Below, in pieces: positions 41,450 to 49,852 of a stretch of 50,290 nucleotides of DNA. Made by a program: the position numbers and the translations under genes. The notes below the pieces were generated by a model. It was given only the letters and a program-made list of their open reading frames with translations, searched no databases and had not been told where the DNA came from. Positions within the stretch are counted from its first letter, which is position 1; every line of letters begins with the position of its first letter. Source of the DNA: JAABTL01 sp964465355 (GTDB lineage Bacteria > Deinococcota > Deinococci > Deinococcales > Trueperaceae); assembly GCA_964465355.1 (NCBI GenBank), contig CAYXJZ010000014.1:1-50290 (forward strand). The letters are read 5' to 3'.

Positions 41450-42435
41450 GGCGTCACCCATCGTGACGCGCGTAGGCTGGTGGCCAGCGCACCGAGGGCG
41501 CGCATGTTGTCGATGGCATCGCGCAGTGGGGTGGCGGCCTCGCGGTCGCCGCGGACGGCAGCTGCGAAGGCGTCGACCTGCGCTCGGTAAGCCTTGGCGG
41601 GCGGCACGTGGATGGTTCTGCGGCCGCCTGCATCCTCGATGTGGATGTCCTGGCCGGCGTCCTCGTCGGGATTGAAAGGCCTTGGGACCTCGATGACGCC
41701 TTGGTCGCCGACGATGCTGGCGTGCTGGTGGGGGAAGCTGCGCATGCTGCAACCGAAGGTGGCATGGCCGTCGCCGAAGTCCAACATGGCTTGGAGTTGC
41801 AGGTCGACGCCCTGCCCGTCTTGCGGGATGGCGGTCGCCACCACCCGCAGCGGTTCGCGCCCCAACATCCAGCGGGCCGCGCTCAGGCCGTAGCAGCCAA
41901 GGTCGAGCAAGGCGCCCCCACCCATGGTGGGGTCATAGCGGTAGTCGCCTGCGGGTCTCGGCACGGCGCAGAAGACCACGTCGACGCTGCGGACCTGGCC
42001 GATGGCGCCGCTTTCCACCAGGGCCTTCACCTGACGCCAGCGCGGATGGAAGCGGTACATGAAGGCTTCCATGACGACCAGGTCCGGCCGTCGCGCGCTG
42101 GCCTCGGCCATGACCTCGGCCTCGGTGGCGTCGAGGGTCAGGGGCTTCTCGACCAGCAGGTGCTTGCCGGCCTCCAGCGCCTTGAGTGCCCACGGCAGGT
42201 GCAGATGGTTGGGTAGGGGTAGGTACACCGCCTCCACGTCTGGGTCGTCGAGCACGGCCTGGTAGCCCTGGTAGGCGCGGGGGATGCCGGCTTCGGTGGC
42301 CAGCTGCCTCGCGCGGTCCAGGTCGCGTGCGCCGACGGCCACGACATCATGATGGTCGCTGCCTTGCATGGCGGGGATGAGCCTGCGGCGGGCGATGCTG
42401 GCCGCTCCGAGTACCCCCCAACGCAAGGGGTTCAT
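41446..42435 (-). CDS. Gfo/Idh/MocA-family oxidoreductase
   Basis: A 329-aa dehydrogenase. N-terminal Rossmann motif (VLGAASIA), YLPLPNHLHLPWALKALEAGKH, catalytic LVEKPL and the GGGALLDLGCYGLSAARW motif are present. It resembles dihydrodiol/1,5-anhydro-fructose type dehydrogenases (AFYRF-like EAFMYRFHP is visible). The start at 42435 matches family N-termini and its ATG overlaps the TGA of the leader ORF. No Shine-Dalgarno is seen, implying coupled translation. Confidence 0.92.
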   Translation of the reverse strand: MNPLRWGVLGAASIARRRLIPAMQGSDHHDVVAVGARDLDRARQLATEAGIPRAYQGYQAVLDDPDVEAVYLPLPNHLHLPWALKALEAGKHLLVEKPLTLDATEAEVMAEASARRPDLVVMEAFMYRFHPRWRQVKALVESGAIGQVRSVDVVFCAVPRPAGDYRYDPTMGGGALLDLGCYGLSAARWMLGREPLRVVATAIPQDGQGVDLQLQAMLDFGDGHATFGCSMRSFPHQHASIVGDQGVIEVPRPFNPDEDAGQDIHIEDAGGRRTIHVPPAKAYRAQVDAFAAAVRGDREAATPLRDAIDNMRALGALATSLRASRWVTP

Positions 42436-42515
42436 GGCGTGCCTGCTGCCCACGGCTCGCTGACCATCGGGTCGTTGGCCACGAGGATTGACATGGCTTC
42501 ACCTTTCTCAGGCAT
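42432..42515 (-). CDS. Leader ORF (20-27 aa) coupled to Gfo/Idh operon
   Basis: Minus-strand TAGCCT (42526-42521) is followed by 5 nt and an ATG at 42515, opening a 27-aa ORF. A second in-frame ATG at 42494 has AAAGG upstream. The TGA overlaps the dehydrogenase ATG (ATGA, 42432-42435). As at kbl, a leaderless mini-ORF hands ribosomes to a gene without its own ribosome site. It could also be the remnant of a longer gene. Confidence 0.45.
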   Translation of the reverse strand: MPEKGEAMSILVANDPMVSEPWAAGTP

Positions 42516-42519
42516 GCGC

Positions 42520-42526
42520 TAGGCTA
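42520..42526. promoter_or_regulatory. Overlapping divergent -10 boxes (shared bidirectional promoter core)
   Basis: TAGGCT on the plus strand (42520-42525) and TAGCCT on the minus strand (42526-42521) share six base pairs. The plus element lies 7 nt before an ATG at 42533 and the minus element 5 nt before an ATG at 42515. One symmetric core could thus start two leaderless mRNAs in opposite directions. Confidence 0.55.
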
Positions 42527-42556
42527 CCGCCTATGGACCATGTGAAGGAGCGTGCC

Positions 42557-44950
42557 ATGGATCGTCGCTGGAAGCTGGTGGCCACTGCAATGCTGTTCGG
42601 CGTCCTGCTCGCTTGCGGTGGCGGACCGCAGCCTACGCCCATCAACCCGCTGGCGATCGCCTTGCCGTATCAGAGCGGGGTCACGGGACTGGTGGATGGG
42701 AGCGTTCGCTGGTATCGCTTCCAACTCGCATCGGCGGCGGACGTGGAGGTCGGCCTGCAGGAAGTTGGGACCGGCGCCACCCTGCACTTCGCCCTCTTCA
42801 CGCCAGGCGTGGGCCATGCGCGTACCCGTGTGGAGACGGTCGACGCCGCCACCGCCCGCTTCGACGGGCTGGCTGCAGGTGCCCACCTGCTGGCCGTGTC
42901 CTCCGAAGTGGACACAGACTTCGAGGGTGAGCACGACGACGCCACCGACTTCATCTTCTGGGTCCGCCTGGCGGCCGACGCGCCAGGGCCGAACCAGCCC
43001 GAACCCCAGCCCTCCATCGGTCCTGTTGGCACCATCTCCGGCCGCGTCCTCACGCCGGCCACGCTGACCGCGGTCAGTGCCGAAGCACTCGGCATCCCCG
43101 CCGCCGCCCGCTTCGTCTCGGGCGAGATCATCGTGCGCTTCCGCGACGGGGTCTCGGCGGCTTCCATCGACCAGGTGGGCGCCCTTGGCCTTGTGACGGT
43201 ACGTTCCCTGTCCGTCGGCGCCCAGCTCATGCGGGCCGACAGGGTGCGCCTCCCCGGTCAGACGATCCAGGCCGACGCGGCGGAGGCGGCCGACACCCTG
43301 GCCTTGCTGGCCCGTCTGCGCGCCCGTCCGGACGTTCTCTACGCCCAGCCGAACTACCTGCGCACAGCCAGCTTCGTGCCCAACGATCCGCTCTACGCCG
43401 ACCAGTGGCACTACCCCATGATCGGCCTGGAAGAGGCATGGGACATCACCCGCGGCAGCCCGGACGTGGTGGTGGCGGTGCTGGACACCGGCGTGGTCAT
43501 CGACCACGAGGACTTCGCCGACTGCGGCCGCAGCATCATGGGCTACGACTTCTACGACTACGACGCCGACTCCACCGACGAAGGTCCAGAGGACGACACC
43601 GGCTTCCACGGCACCCACGTGGCTGGCACCGTGGGCGCCTGCAGCGACAACGGCATCGGCGTGGCCGGGGTTGACCACTTCGCTGCCTTGGTGCACGTGC
43701 GCGTACTGGGACCAGGCGGCGGCTTCGACGCCGACATCGCCGAAGCCATCCGCTGGGCCGCTGGCCTTGACGTGACGGGCGTGCCCCTCAACCCGGACCC
43801 GGCCGACGTCATCAACATGAGCCTTGGCGGCCCTGGGCCCTCACCCCTCATGCAGGAAGCCATCGACGAGGCCAACGCGACCGGCGCCATCGTCGTGGTG
43901 GCGGCCGGCAACGAGAGCTCGGACGCTTGGGGCTACTCGCCGGCCTCGGCCTTCGGCGTGATCACCGTGGGCGCCGTGGGGCCGACGGCAGAGTTGGCCT
44001 CCTACTCCAACCACGGCACGGCCGTGGAGATCATGGCGCCGGGCGGCGACTACGACGGCAGCCTTGACTCCTTGGTCCTCTCCACCATCTCCGATGACCT
44101 CGGCGCCACCGACGACTACTGGTACATGCAGGGCACCTCCATGGCCTCGCCCCACGTGGCCGGGGTGGTGGCCTTGATGAAGGCGCTGGATCCCGACATC
44201 GACTGGGTGCGCGCCAGCGCCTACCTCATGCGCACGGCCGAGCCCATCGACACGGCGCTGTGCCAGACCTGGGGTTGCGGCGCCGGCCTGGTCGACGTGC
44301 CGGCGGTGCTGGCCGCGGTGGAGGCGGCCGAGGCCGTCCCCTTCCTGGTCTTCGAAGGCCCCTACGACTTCGGCTTCAACTCGCAGGCCGCCGCCCTCCT
44401 GCTGCACAACCTGGGCGAGACGGGTGTCCTGGTGGAGATCGGCTCCTCCGACCCCGCCATCTCGGTGAGGCCACCGGTGGCCTTCATCGCCGCGGGCCAG
44501 TCCCTCAACCTCGCCGTCGAGTTGGATCGCAGCGGCCTGACCGACGACGGCGGCTTCCGCGCCACCCTGGTGGCTCAGTACGACGGGCAAGCGACCGGCA
44601 CCGTGGTCGATTACCGACACGGCACGGGTTCCGAGGACGTTGGCATCCTGACCGACGTCGATGTCTACTACTACGACGGGGTGGACTGGACCTGGCTCGG
44701 CTACACGCTGGAGGCGACCCCCGATGATGGCTACGCCTTCAGCTTCACCGGCATCCCACCCGCCGCCATCCTGGCCGACGTGGTCGCCGCCGACAACTAT
44801 CCCTACGAGCTGGCCTGCGTCTTCGGCTTCACCACCGTCGACATGGTGGCGTTCCCTGGCGCTGCCGACGTGCTGGTCCCGACGGTCAACCAGTGCCGCG
44901 ACGACGCGAAAGCACCGGTGGCGTTCGACTTCTCGCGTACGCGGCGCTAG
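42557..44950 (+). CDS. Subtilisin-like (S8) serine protease lipoprotein
   Basis: A 797-aa secreted protease. The signal peptide ends in a lipobox (GVLLAC, Cys20), so it is membrane tethered. An N-terminal PPC-like beta domain (about 35-135) precedes a propeptide-like region (SGEIIVRFRDGVS...PDVLYAQPNY). The catalytic domain has Asp310 (AVLDTGVV), His351 (FHGTHVAG), the AAGNESS oxyanion Asn and Ser528 (GTSMASPHVAG). A C-terminal beta region of about 200 residues follows. ATG 42557 has AAGGAG 6 nt upstream. An in-frame leaderless ATG at 42533 would add 8 residues; both may be used. Divergent from the sugar operon. Confidence 0.93.
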   Translation: MDRRWKLVATAMLFGVLLACGGGPQPTPINPLAIALPYQSGVTGLVDGSVRWYRFQLASAADVEVGLQEVGTGATLHFALFTPGVGHARTRVETVDAATARFDGLAAGAHLLAVSSEVDTDFEGEHDDATDFIFWVRLAADAPGPNQPEPQPSIGPVGTISGRVLTPATLTAVSAEALGIPAAARFVSGEIIVRFRDGVSAASIDQVGALGLVTVRSLSVGAQLMRADRVRLPGQTIQADAAEAADTLALLARLRARPDVLYAQPNYLRTASFVPNDPLYADQWHYPMIGLEEAWDITRGSPDVVVAVLDTGVVIDHEDFADCGRSIMGYDFYDYDADSTDEGPEDDTGFHGTHVAGTVGACSDNGIGVAGVDHFAALVHVRVLGPGGGFDADIAEAIRWAAGLDVTGVPLNPDPADVINMSLGGPGPSPLMQEAIDEANATGAIVVVAAGNESSDAWGYSPASAFGVITVGAVGPTAELASYSNHGTAVEIMAPGGDYDGSLDSLVLSTISDDLGATDDYWYMQGTSMASPHVAGVVALMKALDPDIDWVRASAYLMRTAEPIDTALCQTWGCGAGLVDVPAVLAAVEAAEAVPFLVFEGPYDFGFNSQAAALLLHNLGETGVLVEIGSSDPAISVRPPVAFIAAGQSLNLAVELDRSGLTDDGGFRATLVAQYDGQATGTVVDYRHGTGSEDVGILTDVDVYYYDGVDWTWLGYTLEATPDDGYAFSFTGIPPAAILADVVAADNYPYELACVFGFTTVDMVAFPGAADVLVPTVNQCRDDAKAPVAFDFSRTRR

Positions 44951-44962
44951 CTGCCGCTGAAG

Positions 44963-44985
44963 GGGTGCCCTCCTGAGGGGCACCC
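44963..44985 (+). terminator. Terminator hairpin after S8 protease
   Basis: GGGTGCCC and GGGCACCC pair around a 7-nt loop, 13 bp after the protease stop. No U-tract, as elsewhere in this genome. Confidence 0.6.
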
Positions 44986-45009
44986 AAGCCCAAGGCCCAT
45001 CTGTTGCTC

Positions 45010-45045
45010 CTTGCGCGACCGCTCCGTGATGGGCGGTCGCGCAAG
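45010..45045. terminator. Strong hairpin between convergent genes
   Basis: A perfect 13-bp stem (45010-45022 with 45033-45045) with a 10-nt loop lies just beyond the Rrf2 regulator stop. With the preceding hairpin it gives separate terminators for the two converging transcripts. Confidence 0.75.
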
Positions 45046-45066
45046 CGCTTCGACCGGCTGCCGCGC

Positions 45067-45531
45067 TCAGTTGGGCGGCAGCACGTGCAAGGCGCACTGG
45101 CCGTAGTCGACACCCCTGCGTACGTCGATCACCAGCTCGGCCACCGTGATCTGCGACAGCGCTTCGAGCATGACGTCACGCAGCCGCTCGTGGATGGTGG
45201 TGCGGGCGTGGCAGTGATGGGCTTCCGGACAAGGGCTGTACCAGTTCAGGCTGACGCAGGAGAGTGGGGCGATGGGACCGTCGATGGCGCGCATGACGTC
45301 GCGTAGGTTGATCTCCTCGGCTGGTCTGGCCAAGGCGTAGCCGCCCTTCACACCTTTGCGTGAGCGCACGAGGCCGCTGGCCACCAGGGTGGCCAGTACC
45401 CTGACCAGGTAGGGGCGGGCCACGCCGGTGGCCTCGCTGATGTCGTCGCTGCTGGTGAGGCCGTCCAGCGGCCGTGTGCCCAGGTAGCCCAAGGCGCGGA
45501 AGGCATGGACATCGGTGATGGATAGGCGCAT
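45067..45531 (-). CDS. Rrf2-family regulator with Fe-S cysteines
   Basis: A 154-aa winged-helix Rrf2 regulator. The DNA-binding part (TSSDDISEATGVARPYLVRVLATLVASGLVRSRKG) is followed by the KGGYALAR wing. The cysteine triad is Cys92, Cys101 and Cys107, close to the spacing of the Fe-S cluster ligands of IscR (92, 98, 104). It is divergent from the rhodanese and thiosulfate transporter genes, so it most likely senses sulfur or Fe-S status and controls them. TAGACT lies 5 nt before the ATG (leaderless), allowing autoregulation. Confidence 0.92.
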   Translation of the reverse strand: MRLSITDVHAFRALGYLGTRPLDGLTSSDDISEATGVARPYLVRVLATLVASGLVRSRKGVKGGYALARPAEEINLRDVMRAIDGPIAPLSCVSLNWYSPCPEAHHCHARTTIHERLRDVMLEALSQITVAELVIDVRRGVDYGQCALHVLPPN

Positions 45532-45575
45532 GGCCCAGTCTAGGACAAGGCCTCAAGCCGTGCCGATGACGACAG

Positions 45576-45605
45576 TTGACAAGAATACTCAATAATGCAT
45601 AGCCT
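45576..45605 (+). promoter_or_regulatory. Promoter of the sulfur operon
   Basis: TTGACA (45576-45581) and TAGCCT (45600-45605) are 18 nt apart, with an A/T-rich spacer (AGAATACTCAATAATGC) that stands out from the GC background and could hold the Rrf2 operator. Transcription would begin near 45612, just before the hairpin series. Confidence 0.6.
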
Positions 45606-45612
45606 TCTTGCA

Positions 45613-45669
45613 CCCCCTCGACGAGGGGGCCCCTCCTCAACGAGGAGGGCACCCTCCTTAACGAGGAGG
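45613..45669 (+). promoter_or_regulatory. Three tandem GC hairpins in the sulfur-operon leader
   Basis: Three consecutive stem-loops share a CCTCxACGAGG core. They are CCCCCTC/GAGGGGG with loop GAC (45613-45629), CCCTCCTC/GAGGAGGG with loop AAC (45631-45649), and CCTCCT/AGGAGG with a 5-nt loop (45653-45669). They contain both SD-like AGGAGG and anti-SD-like CCTCC strings and lie about 75 nt ahead of the rhodanese start. They look like a duplicated RNA regulatory or stabilising element. Confidence 0.6.
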
Positions 45670-45742
45670 CCCCATCCCACCCAGCGGGACCCATCGTCCC
45701 CGCCGCGCTTGACCGGTCCGAGCCGGTCGAGGAAGGAACACC

Positions 45743-46684
45743 ATGGCCCAACCCACGCCCACGCGACGCCCGACCCCGCTCTTCATCGCCGCGATGTGCG
45801 CCATGGCCATGACCGCCTTGGCGAGCGCGGCCACCACCGGCTCCGTGGTCGACGCCGAGTGGCTGGAAGCCCATCTGGACGATCCACAGGTACGCGTCCT
45901 CGAGGTCAGCGTGGTCCCCGGCCTCTTCGAGCGGGGCCACATCCCCGGCGCCACCAACCTGGTGTGGCACACCGACCTGGTCGACCCCGTCGTCCGCGAC
46001 ATCGTCGATCCGCAGCGCTTCGCCGAGCTGCTGCAAGCGGCCGGCGTCAACCAGGACAGCACCGTCGTCCTCTACGGCGACAACAACAACTGGTTCGCCG
46101 CCTAGGCAGCCTGGGTGTTCAGCATCTACGGCGTGAACGACGTGCGCATCCTCGACGGCGGTCGTGCGCTCTGGGAGGCGCAGCAGCGTCCGCTCTCCAA
46201 CCGACCAGTGGTCCATGCTCGCGGCGACTTCAGCGTCCAGGAGACGCATCCCGAGTTGCGCGCCCGCCTGGCCGACGTGCTGCAGGTGGTCGAGGGGGAA
46301 GAAGACATCGCCATCCTCGACATCCGCTCGCCGGCCGAGTACGAGGGCCGCATCTTCGCGCCAGAGGGCTTCCAGGAGCTGGCCATCCGGGCCGGCCACA
46401 TCCCCGGCGCCGTCAACGTGCCATGGGCCCAGGCGGTCAACGCCGACGGCACCTTCAAGAGCGTCGACGAGTTACGCGCCCTCTACGCTGCCGTCGGCAT
46501 CGACGGCTCCAAACCCGTCATCGTCTACTGCCGCATCGGGGAGCGCTCCAGCCACACCTGGTTCGTCCTCACCTACCTGCTCGGCTACGAGGTCAGGCAG
46601 TACGACGGCTCATGGACCGAGTGGGGCAACACGGTAGGCGTGCCCATCGCCAACCCCGCCGGGACCGTCTGGGGAGCGAACTAA
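45743..46684 (+). pseudogene. Tandem-rhodanese thiosulfate sulfurtransferase, interrupted by in-frame TAG
   Basis: A single continuous frame of 314 codons encodes a secreted tandem-domain rhodanese (signal MCAMAMTALASA). Codon 121 is TAG (46103-46105), right after DNNNWFAA, where relatives usually have Trp or Tyr. The frame then resumes with AAWVFSIYGVNDVRILDGG. The active-site loop CRIGERS with Cys263 lies in the second domain, beyond the stop. A TGG to TAG change, sequencing error, readthrough, or restart at GTG 46115 are all possible. GAGGAAGG lies 7 nt upstream of the ATG. It precedes the thiosulfate transporter by 5 nt. Confidence 0.8.
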
Positions 46685-46689
46685 GCCGC

Positions 46690-47919
46690 GTGCCCGGCGC
46701 AGCCTCCACGGCCGTGCCGACCACCTCTGGCCCGGCCCCCCGCTCGCGTCCCGTGGGGGTCCGGGCCTTGGTGGTGGCTGGTGCGATCTTCGCGATCATC
46801 GCCGTGGTGGCCTGGTGGCTGGGCGGCGGCCGGGGTCAAGGCGGCGCCATGCTCTCCTGGTTGATCGGGGCCGCTCTTGGTGTGGTGTTCCAGCGCGGAC
46901 GCTTCTGCTTCTTCTGCGTCTTCCGCGACCTCATCGAGAAGCGCAGGGTGGGCGGCATGCTGGCCGTCCTGACGGCCCTGGCGGTTGGTCTGATCGGCTA
47001 CACCCTCATCCTCGACGTCTGGGTACCCAACCCAGCTGGCCGGCTGCCGCCGGACGCGCACGTGGGTCCGGTCTCCTGGATCCTGGTCGTCGCCGGCGTC
47101 GCCTTCGGCTTGGGGATGGCGCTCTCCGGCGCCTGCATCAGCGGCCATCTCTATCGTCTAGGGGAAGGTTATGCCAGGGCGCCCGTTGCCCTGGTCGGCG
47201 CCCTGGCCGGCTTCGGTCTCGGCTTCCTGAGCTGGCGGACAGCCTACGTCGAGGTCATCTGGCGTGCGCCGGCGCTGTGGCTGCCTGCCACCTTCGGCCA
47301 TGCCGGCGCCCTGCTGCTACAGCTAGGCTTCTTGGCGTTGTTGGCCATCGTGCTCTGGTGGTGGAGCAAGGACACCCTGCGGCCCGTGGAGGGTGGTGCC
47401 TTGACGCCCGCGCGGTTGGCCAAGGCGGTGTTCGGCCGACGCTGGCCGCCTCTGGTGTCGGGGACGTTGGTGGGGCTGCTGGCGGTGGTCGCCTACTTCC
47501 GTGTGGAGCCGCTGGGTGTGACCGCCCAGCTGGGCAGCCTCAGCCGCACCGCCATGGACCGGGCCGGTTGGTTGGCCGACCGTCTGCCTGGGCTCGACAC
47601 CCTGGCCGGCTGCATCACCGTGGTGAGCCAGGCGGTGTTGGACAACGGCTGGTTGGTCATGGGGCTGGTGCTCGGCTCCTTCATGGTCGCGCTGCCGTCC
47701 GGCAGCTTCAGACCCACCAGGCTGAAGCTGGGCAACGCCAGCACGGCGCTGTTGGGTGGCGTGTTCATGGGCTGGGGTGCGATGACCGCCCTTGGCTGCA
47801 CCGTTGGCGTGCTGCTCTCCGGCATCATGGCCGGCGCCGTGTCGGGCTGGGTCTTCTTCGCAGCCTGCTTCCTTGGGGTGTTCCTAGGCATCCGCCTAGG
47901 GCTGCATAGGACGGAGTGA
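46690..47919 (+). CDS. YeeE/YedE-family thiosulfate transporter (TsuA-like)
   Basis: A 409-aa polytopic membrane protein with about nine to ten helices. The conserved cysteine motifs of the family are present: Cys73/Cys76 in RGRFCFFC, Cys149 in SGACISG and Cys370 in LGCTVG. In TsuA such cysteines relay thiosulfate through the channel. GTG start 5 nt after the rhodanese stop, so the two are one operon: uptake of thiosulfate and its sulfur transfer. The Rrf2 regulator is divergent upstream. Confidence 0.92.
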   Translation: MPGAASTAVPTTSGPAPRSRPVGVRALVVAGAIFAIIAVVAWWLGGGRGQGGAMLSWLIGAALGVVFQRGRFCFFCVFRDLIEKRRVGGMLAVLTALAVGLIGYTLILDVWVPNPAGRLPPDAHVGPVSWILVVAGVAFGLGMALSGACISGHLYRLGEGYARAPVALVGALAGFGLGFLSWRTAYVEVIWRAPALWLPATFGHAGALLLQLGFLALLAIVLWWWSKDTLRPVEGGALTPARLAKAVFGRRWPPLVSGTLVGLLAVVAYFRVEPLGVTAQLGSLSRTAMDRAGWLADRLPGLDTLAGCITVVSQAVLDNGWLVMGLVLGSFMVALPSGSFRPTRLKLGNASTALLGGVFMGWGAMTALGCTVGVLLSGIMAGAVSGWVFFAACFLGVFLGIRLGLHRTE

Positions 47920-47949
47920 GGGGTCACTCGGCCTAGGCCGAGCGACCCC
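47920..47949. terminator. Terminator hairpin after tsuA-like gene
   Basis: A 14-bp stem with one mismatch (GGGGTCxCTCGGCC with its complement) and a 2-nt nominal loop directly follows the stop, between convergent genes. Confidence 0.7.
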
Positions 47950-47997
47950 CACGCCATTCCGCTACTCAAGAGCACGGACGAATGATCTGGATACCGG

Positions 47998-48756
47998 TTA
48001 GGTTAGGCGAACGGACATACCACCATCGACCATCATGGGGCTTCCCGTCATGAAGCTCGACCTGTCGGAAAGCAGAAAAAGGGCGGCCTGCGCAACTTCC
48101 TTCGCGCTGGCCATTCGCTTCATAGGGTGCAGATTCGCGATGAACGCCATGACGCCTGGATCTCCTTCGCCTCCTGCCGGCGTGATCGTGCCTCCGGGCA
48201 ACAGCGCATGGACACGAATGCCTTCCGCTGCGTGGTCGGATGCCAGCGACTGCATCAATCCGATCAACCCGGCCTTGGATGCGGCATAGGCCCCCATGCC
48301 CGGCATACCGCCATTGCTGTAACCGACGAAGGACGACGTGAAGACGATCGAGCCACCTCCCCGCTTCTTCACGGCGGGTATCTGAGCCTTCGCGGCGAGG
48401 AAAGCGGCCGTCAGGTTGACCTTGATGACATCGTTCCAGTTGTCGGTATCCATGTCGGGGACAGGACCCATCGTCCCCACGATGCCGGCATTGTTGAACG
48501 CGCCGTCCAACCCGCCGAACTCCTTCGTGGCGAGATCGACAAGTGCGTCGGCGTAGCTCTCATCCTTGACGTCGCCTGTCAGGCACACGGCCCTGCCGCT
48601 GCCGCTGTTGATCGTGTTAGCAAGGGCCTCCAGTTCTACCGAGCGACGTGCGCCGAGAACCACATTGGCGCCTTCGGCAGCAAACAGCAAAGCTGCTGCT
48701 GCGCCGATACCGCTGCTCGCGCCGGTGATGATGATCGTCTTGTCTTCCAGTTCCAT
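47998..48756 (-). CDS. Short-chain dehydrogenase/reductase (SDR)
   Basis: A 252-aa classical SDR. TGASSGIG cofactor motif near residue 11, NNAGIVG, the catalytic Ser in FTSSFVGYS and YAASK are present; the C-terminus has the usual SFMTGSPMMVDGG. NAD(P) preference and substrate are unclear. Codon usage differs from neighbours, with more A/T-ending codons and lower GC. No pathway partner is adjacent, so recent acquisition is plausible. GGGAGG precedes the ATG. Confidence 0.93.
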   Translation of the reverse strand: MELEDKTIIITGASSGIGAAAALLFAAEGANVVLGARRSVELEALANTINSGSGRAVCLTGDVKDESYADALVDLATKEFGGLDGAFNNAGIVGTMGPVPDMDTDNWNDVIKVNLTAAFLAAKAQIPAVKKRGGGSIVFTSSFVGYSNGGMPGMGAYAASKAGLIGLMQSLASDHAAEGIRVHALLPGGTITPAGGEGDPGVMAFIANLHPMKRMASAKEVAQAALFLLSDRSSFMTGSPMMVDGGMSVRLT

Positions 48757-48919
48757 GACATGCCTCCCTGAGTGGTCGTTGCGTCACGGACCTTAGCGGG
48801 GAGGTGAACGGAAAGACAATCCGTTTCTTGCATTGAAACTTCCGCTCACATCACCGGCTGAATCTTCCTCAGGGCTTCGTGATCGTGGCAGCTTCGCAAG
48901 GGCGCACAGAGGACCCTGA

Positions 48920-49834
48920 CTAGCCCCAACCCAGCAGGCGCAGCAGCCACAGCACGAGCGGCAGCGTGATCAAGGAACAGGCCGTGGCCAACACCACGGT
49001 GGCCCCCACTTGCACGGTGTCACCCCCGAACTCCACGGCCAGCAGGACCGTGTTCACCGCCGTCGGCATGGCAGCCAGCACGACGAAGACGGCAAGGTCG
49101 AGGCCGGAGAGCCCAAGCAGCAAGCCGATCGCCGCGCCGAGCAGGGGGCTGAGGAGCAGCTTCAGGCTCACAGCGGTGAGGATCCTGCCGTGCACCTTCG
49201 GCCTGCCGGCGCGCGCCATCTGGATGCCAAGGATCATCAAGACCATGGGGATGGCGACCTCTGCCAACAAGTCGACGGCCCTGGTCAAGGCCAGTGGGGT
49301 CGACAGGTCGAGGCCGTTGGCCAGCAGGCCGAGCAACGCCGCCCACAGCACGGGGAAGCCGAGTACGGTCTTCGCAGACTGACGGAAGCCGACGCCAGCG
49401 CCGAGCAGGCTGGGACCGATCGAGAACATGGTCAGCGAGGTCACGAGGTACAGCACCAGGGCGCGGTCGAGCCCGGCCTCGCCGAAGGCGAACAGGGCAA
49501 CGGGCAGCATCATGTTGGCGGAGTTGCCGAAGACGCTGGTGGCGACCAAGGCACGCCGCTGCGGCCCTGCCAGCCCTCTGCCGATCAGCAGCGTGACACC
49601 CGCCATGAGCAACAGCAGCAACAGGTAGGCGGCGATCAGCCGGAGAGCGGACGCAGGTTCCATGTCCAGGTTGGACATGGTGCGGAAGGTCAGGCATGGC
49701 AAGGCAGCGTAGATGACGACCCGGTTGAGGTGCTGCACCTCGATGGGGAAGCGCAGGCCGATCAGGGCGCCGGCCGCCACCACCATGAACACAGGGCTGA
49801 CCACGTCGACCAGCAGCAGGAGGATGTCGAGCAC
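48920..49834 (-). CDS. AEC-family transporter
   Basis: A 304-aa membrane protein of the auxin efflux carrier (AEC/Mem_trans) family, about ten helices. The first half has SVFGNSANMMLPVALFAFGE, the second AAMPTAVNTVLLAVEFGGD, the inverted-repeat motifs of this family. Bacterial members export small organic acids or amino acids. The GTG start at 49834 has TAACCT 7 nt upstream (leaderless). It lies 18 nt after the oxidoreductase gene on the same strand. Confidence 0.9.
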   Translation of the reverse strand: MLDILLLLVDVVSPVFMVVAAGALIGLRFPIEVQHLNRVVIYAALPCLTFRTMSNLDMEPASALRLIAAYLLLLLLMAGVTLLIGRGLAGPQRRALVATSVFGNSANMMLPVALFAFGEAGLDRALVLYLVTSLTMFSIGPSLLGAGVGFRQSAKTVLGFPVLWAALLGLLANGLDLSTPLALTRAVDLLAEVAIPMVLMILGIQMARAGRPKVHGRILTAVSLKLLLSPLLGAAIGLLLGLSGLDLAVFVVLAAMPTAVNTVLLAVEFGGDTVQVGATVVLATACSLITLPLVLWLLRLLGWG

Positions 49835-49852
49835 GAGCCGCAGGTTACGCCT

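Noticed and set aside
45595..46689. Upstream extension of the TsuA-like frame across the rhodanese
   Set aside because: The frame is open but out of phase with the rhodanese domains and Arg/Pro/His rich; the transporter begins at GTG 46690.
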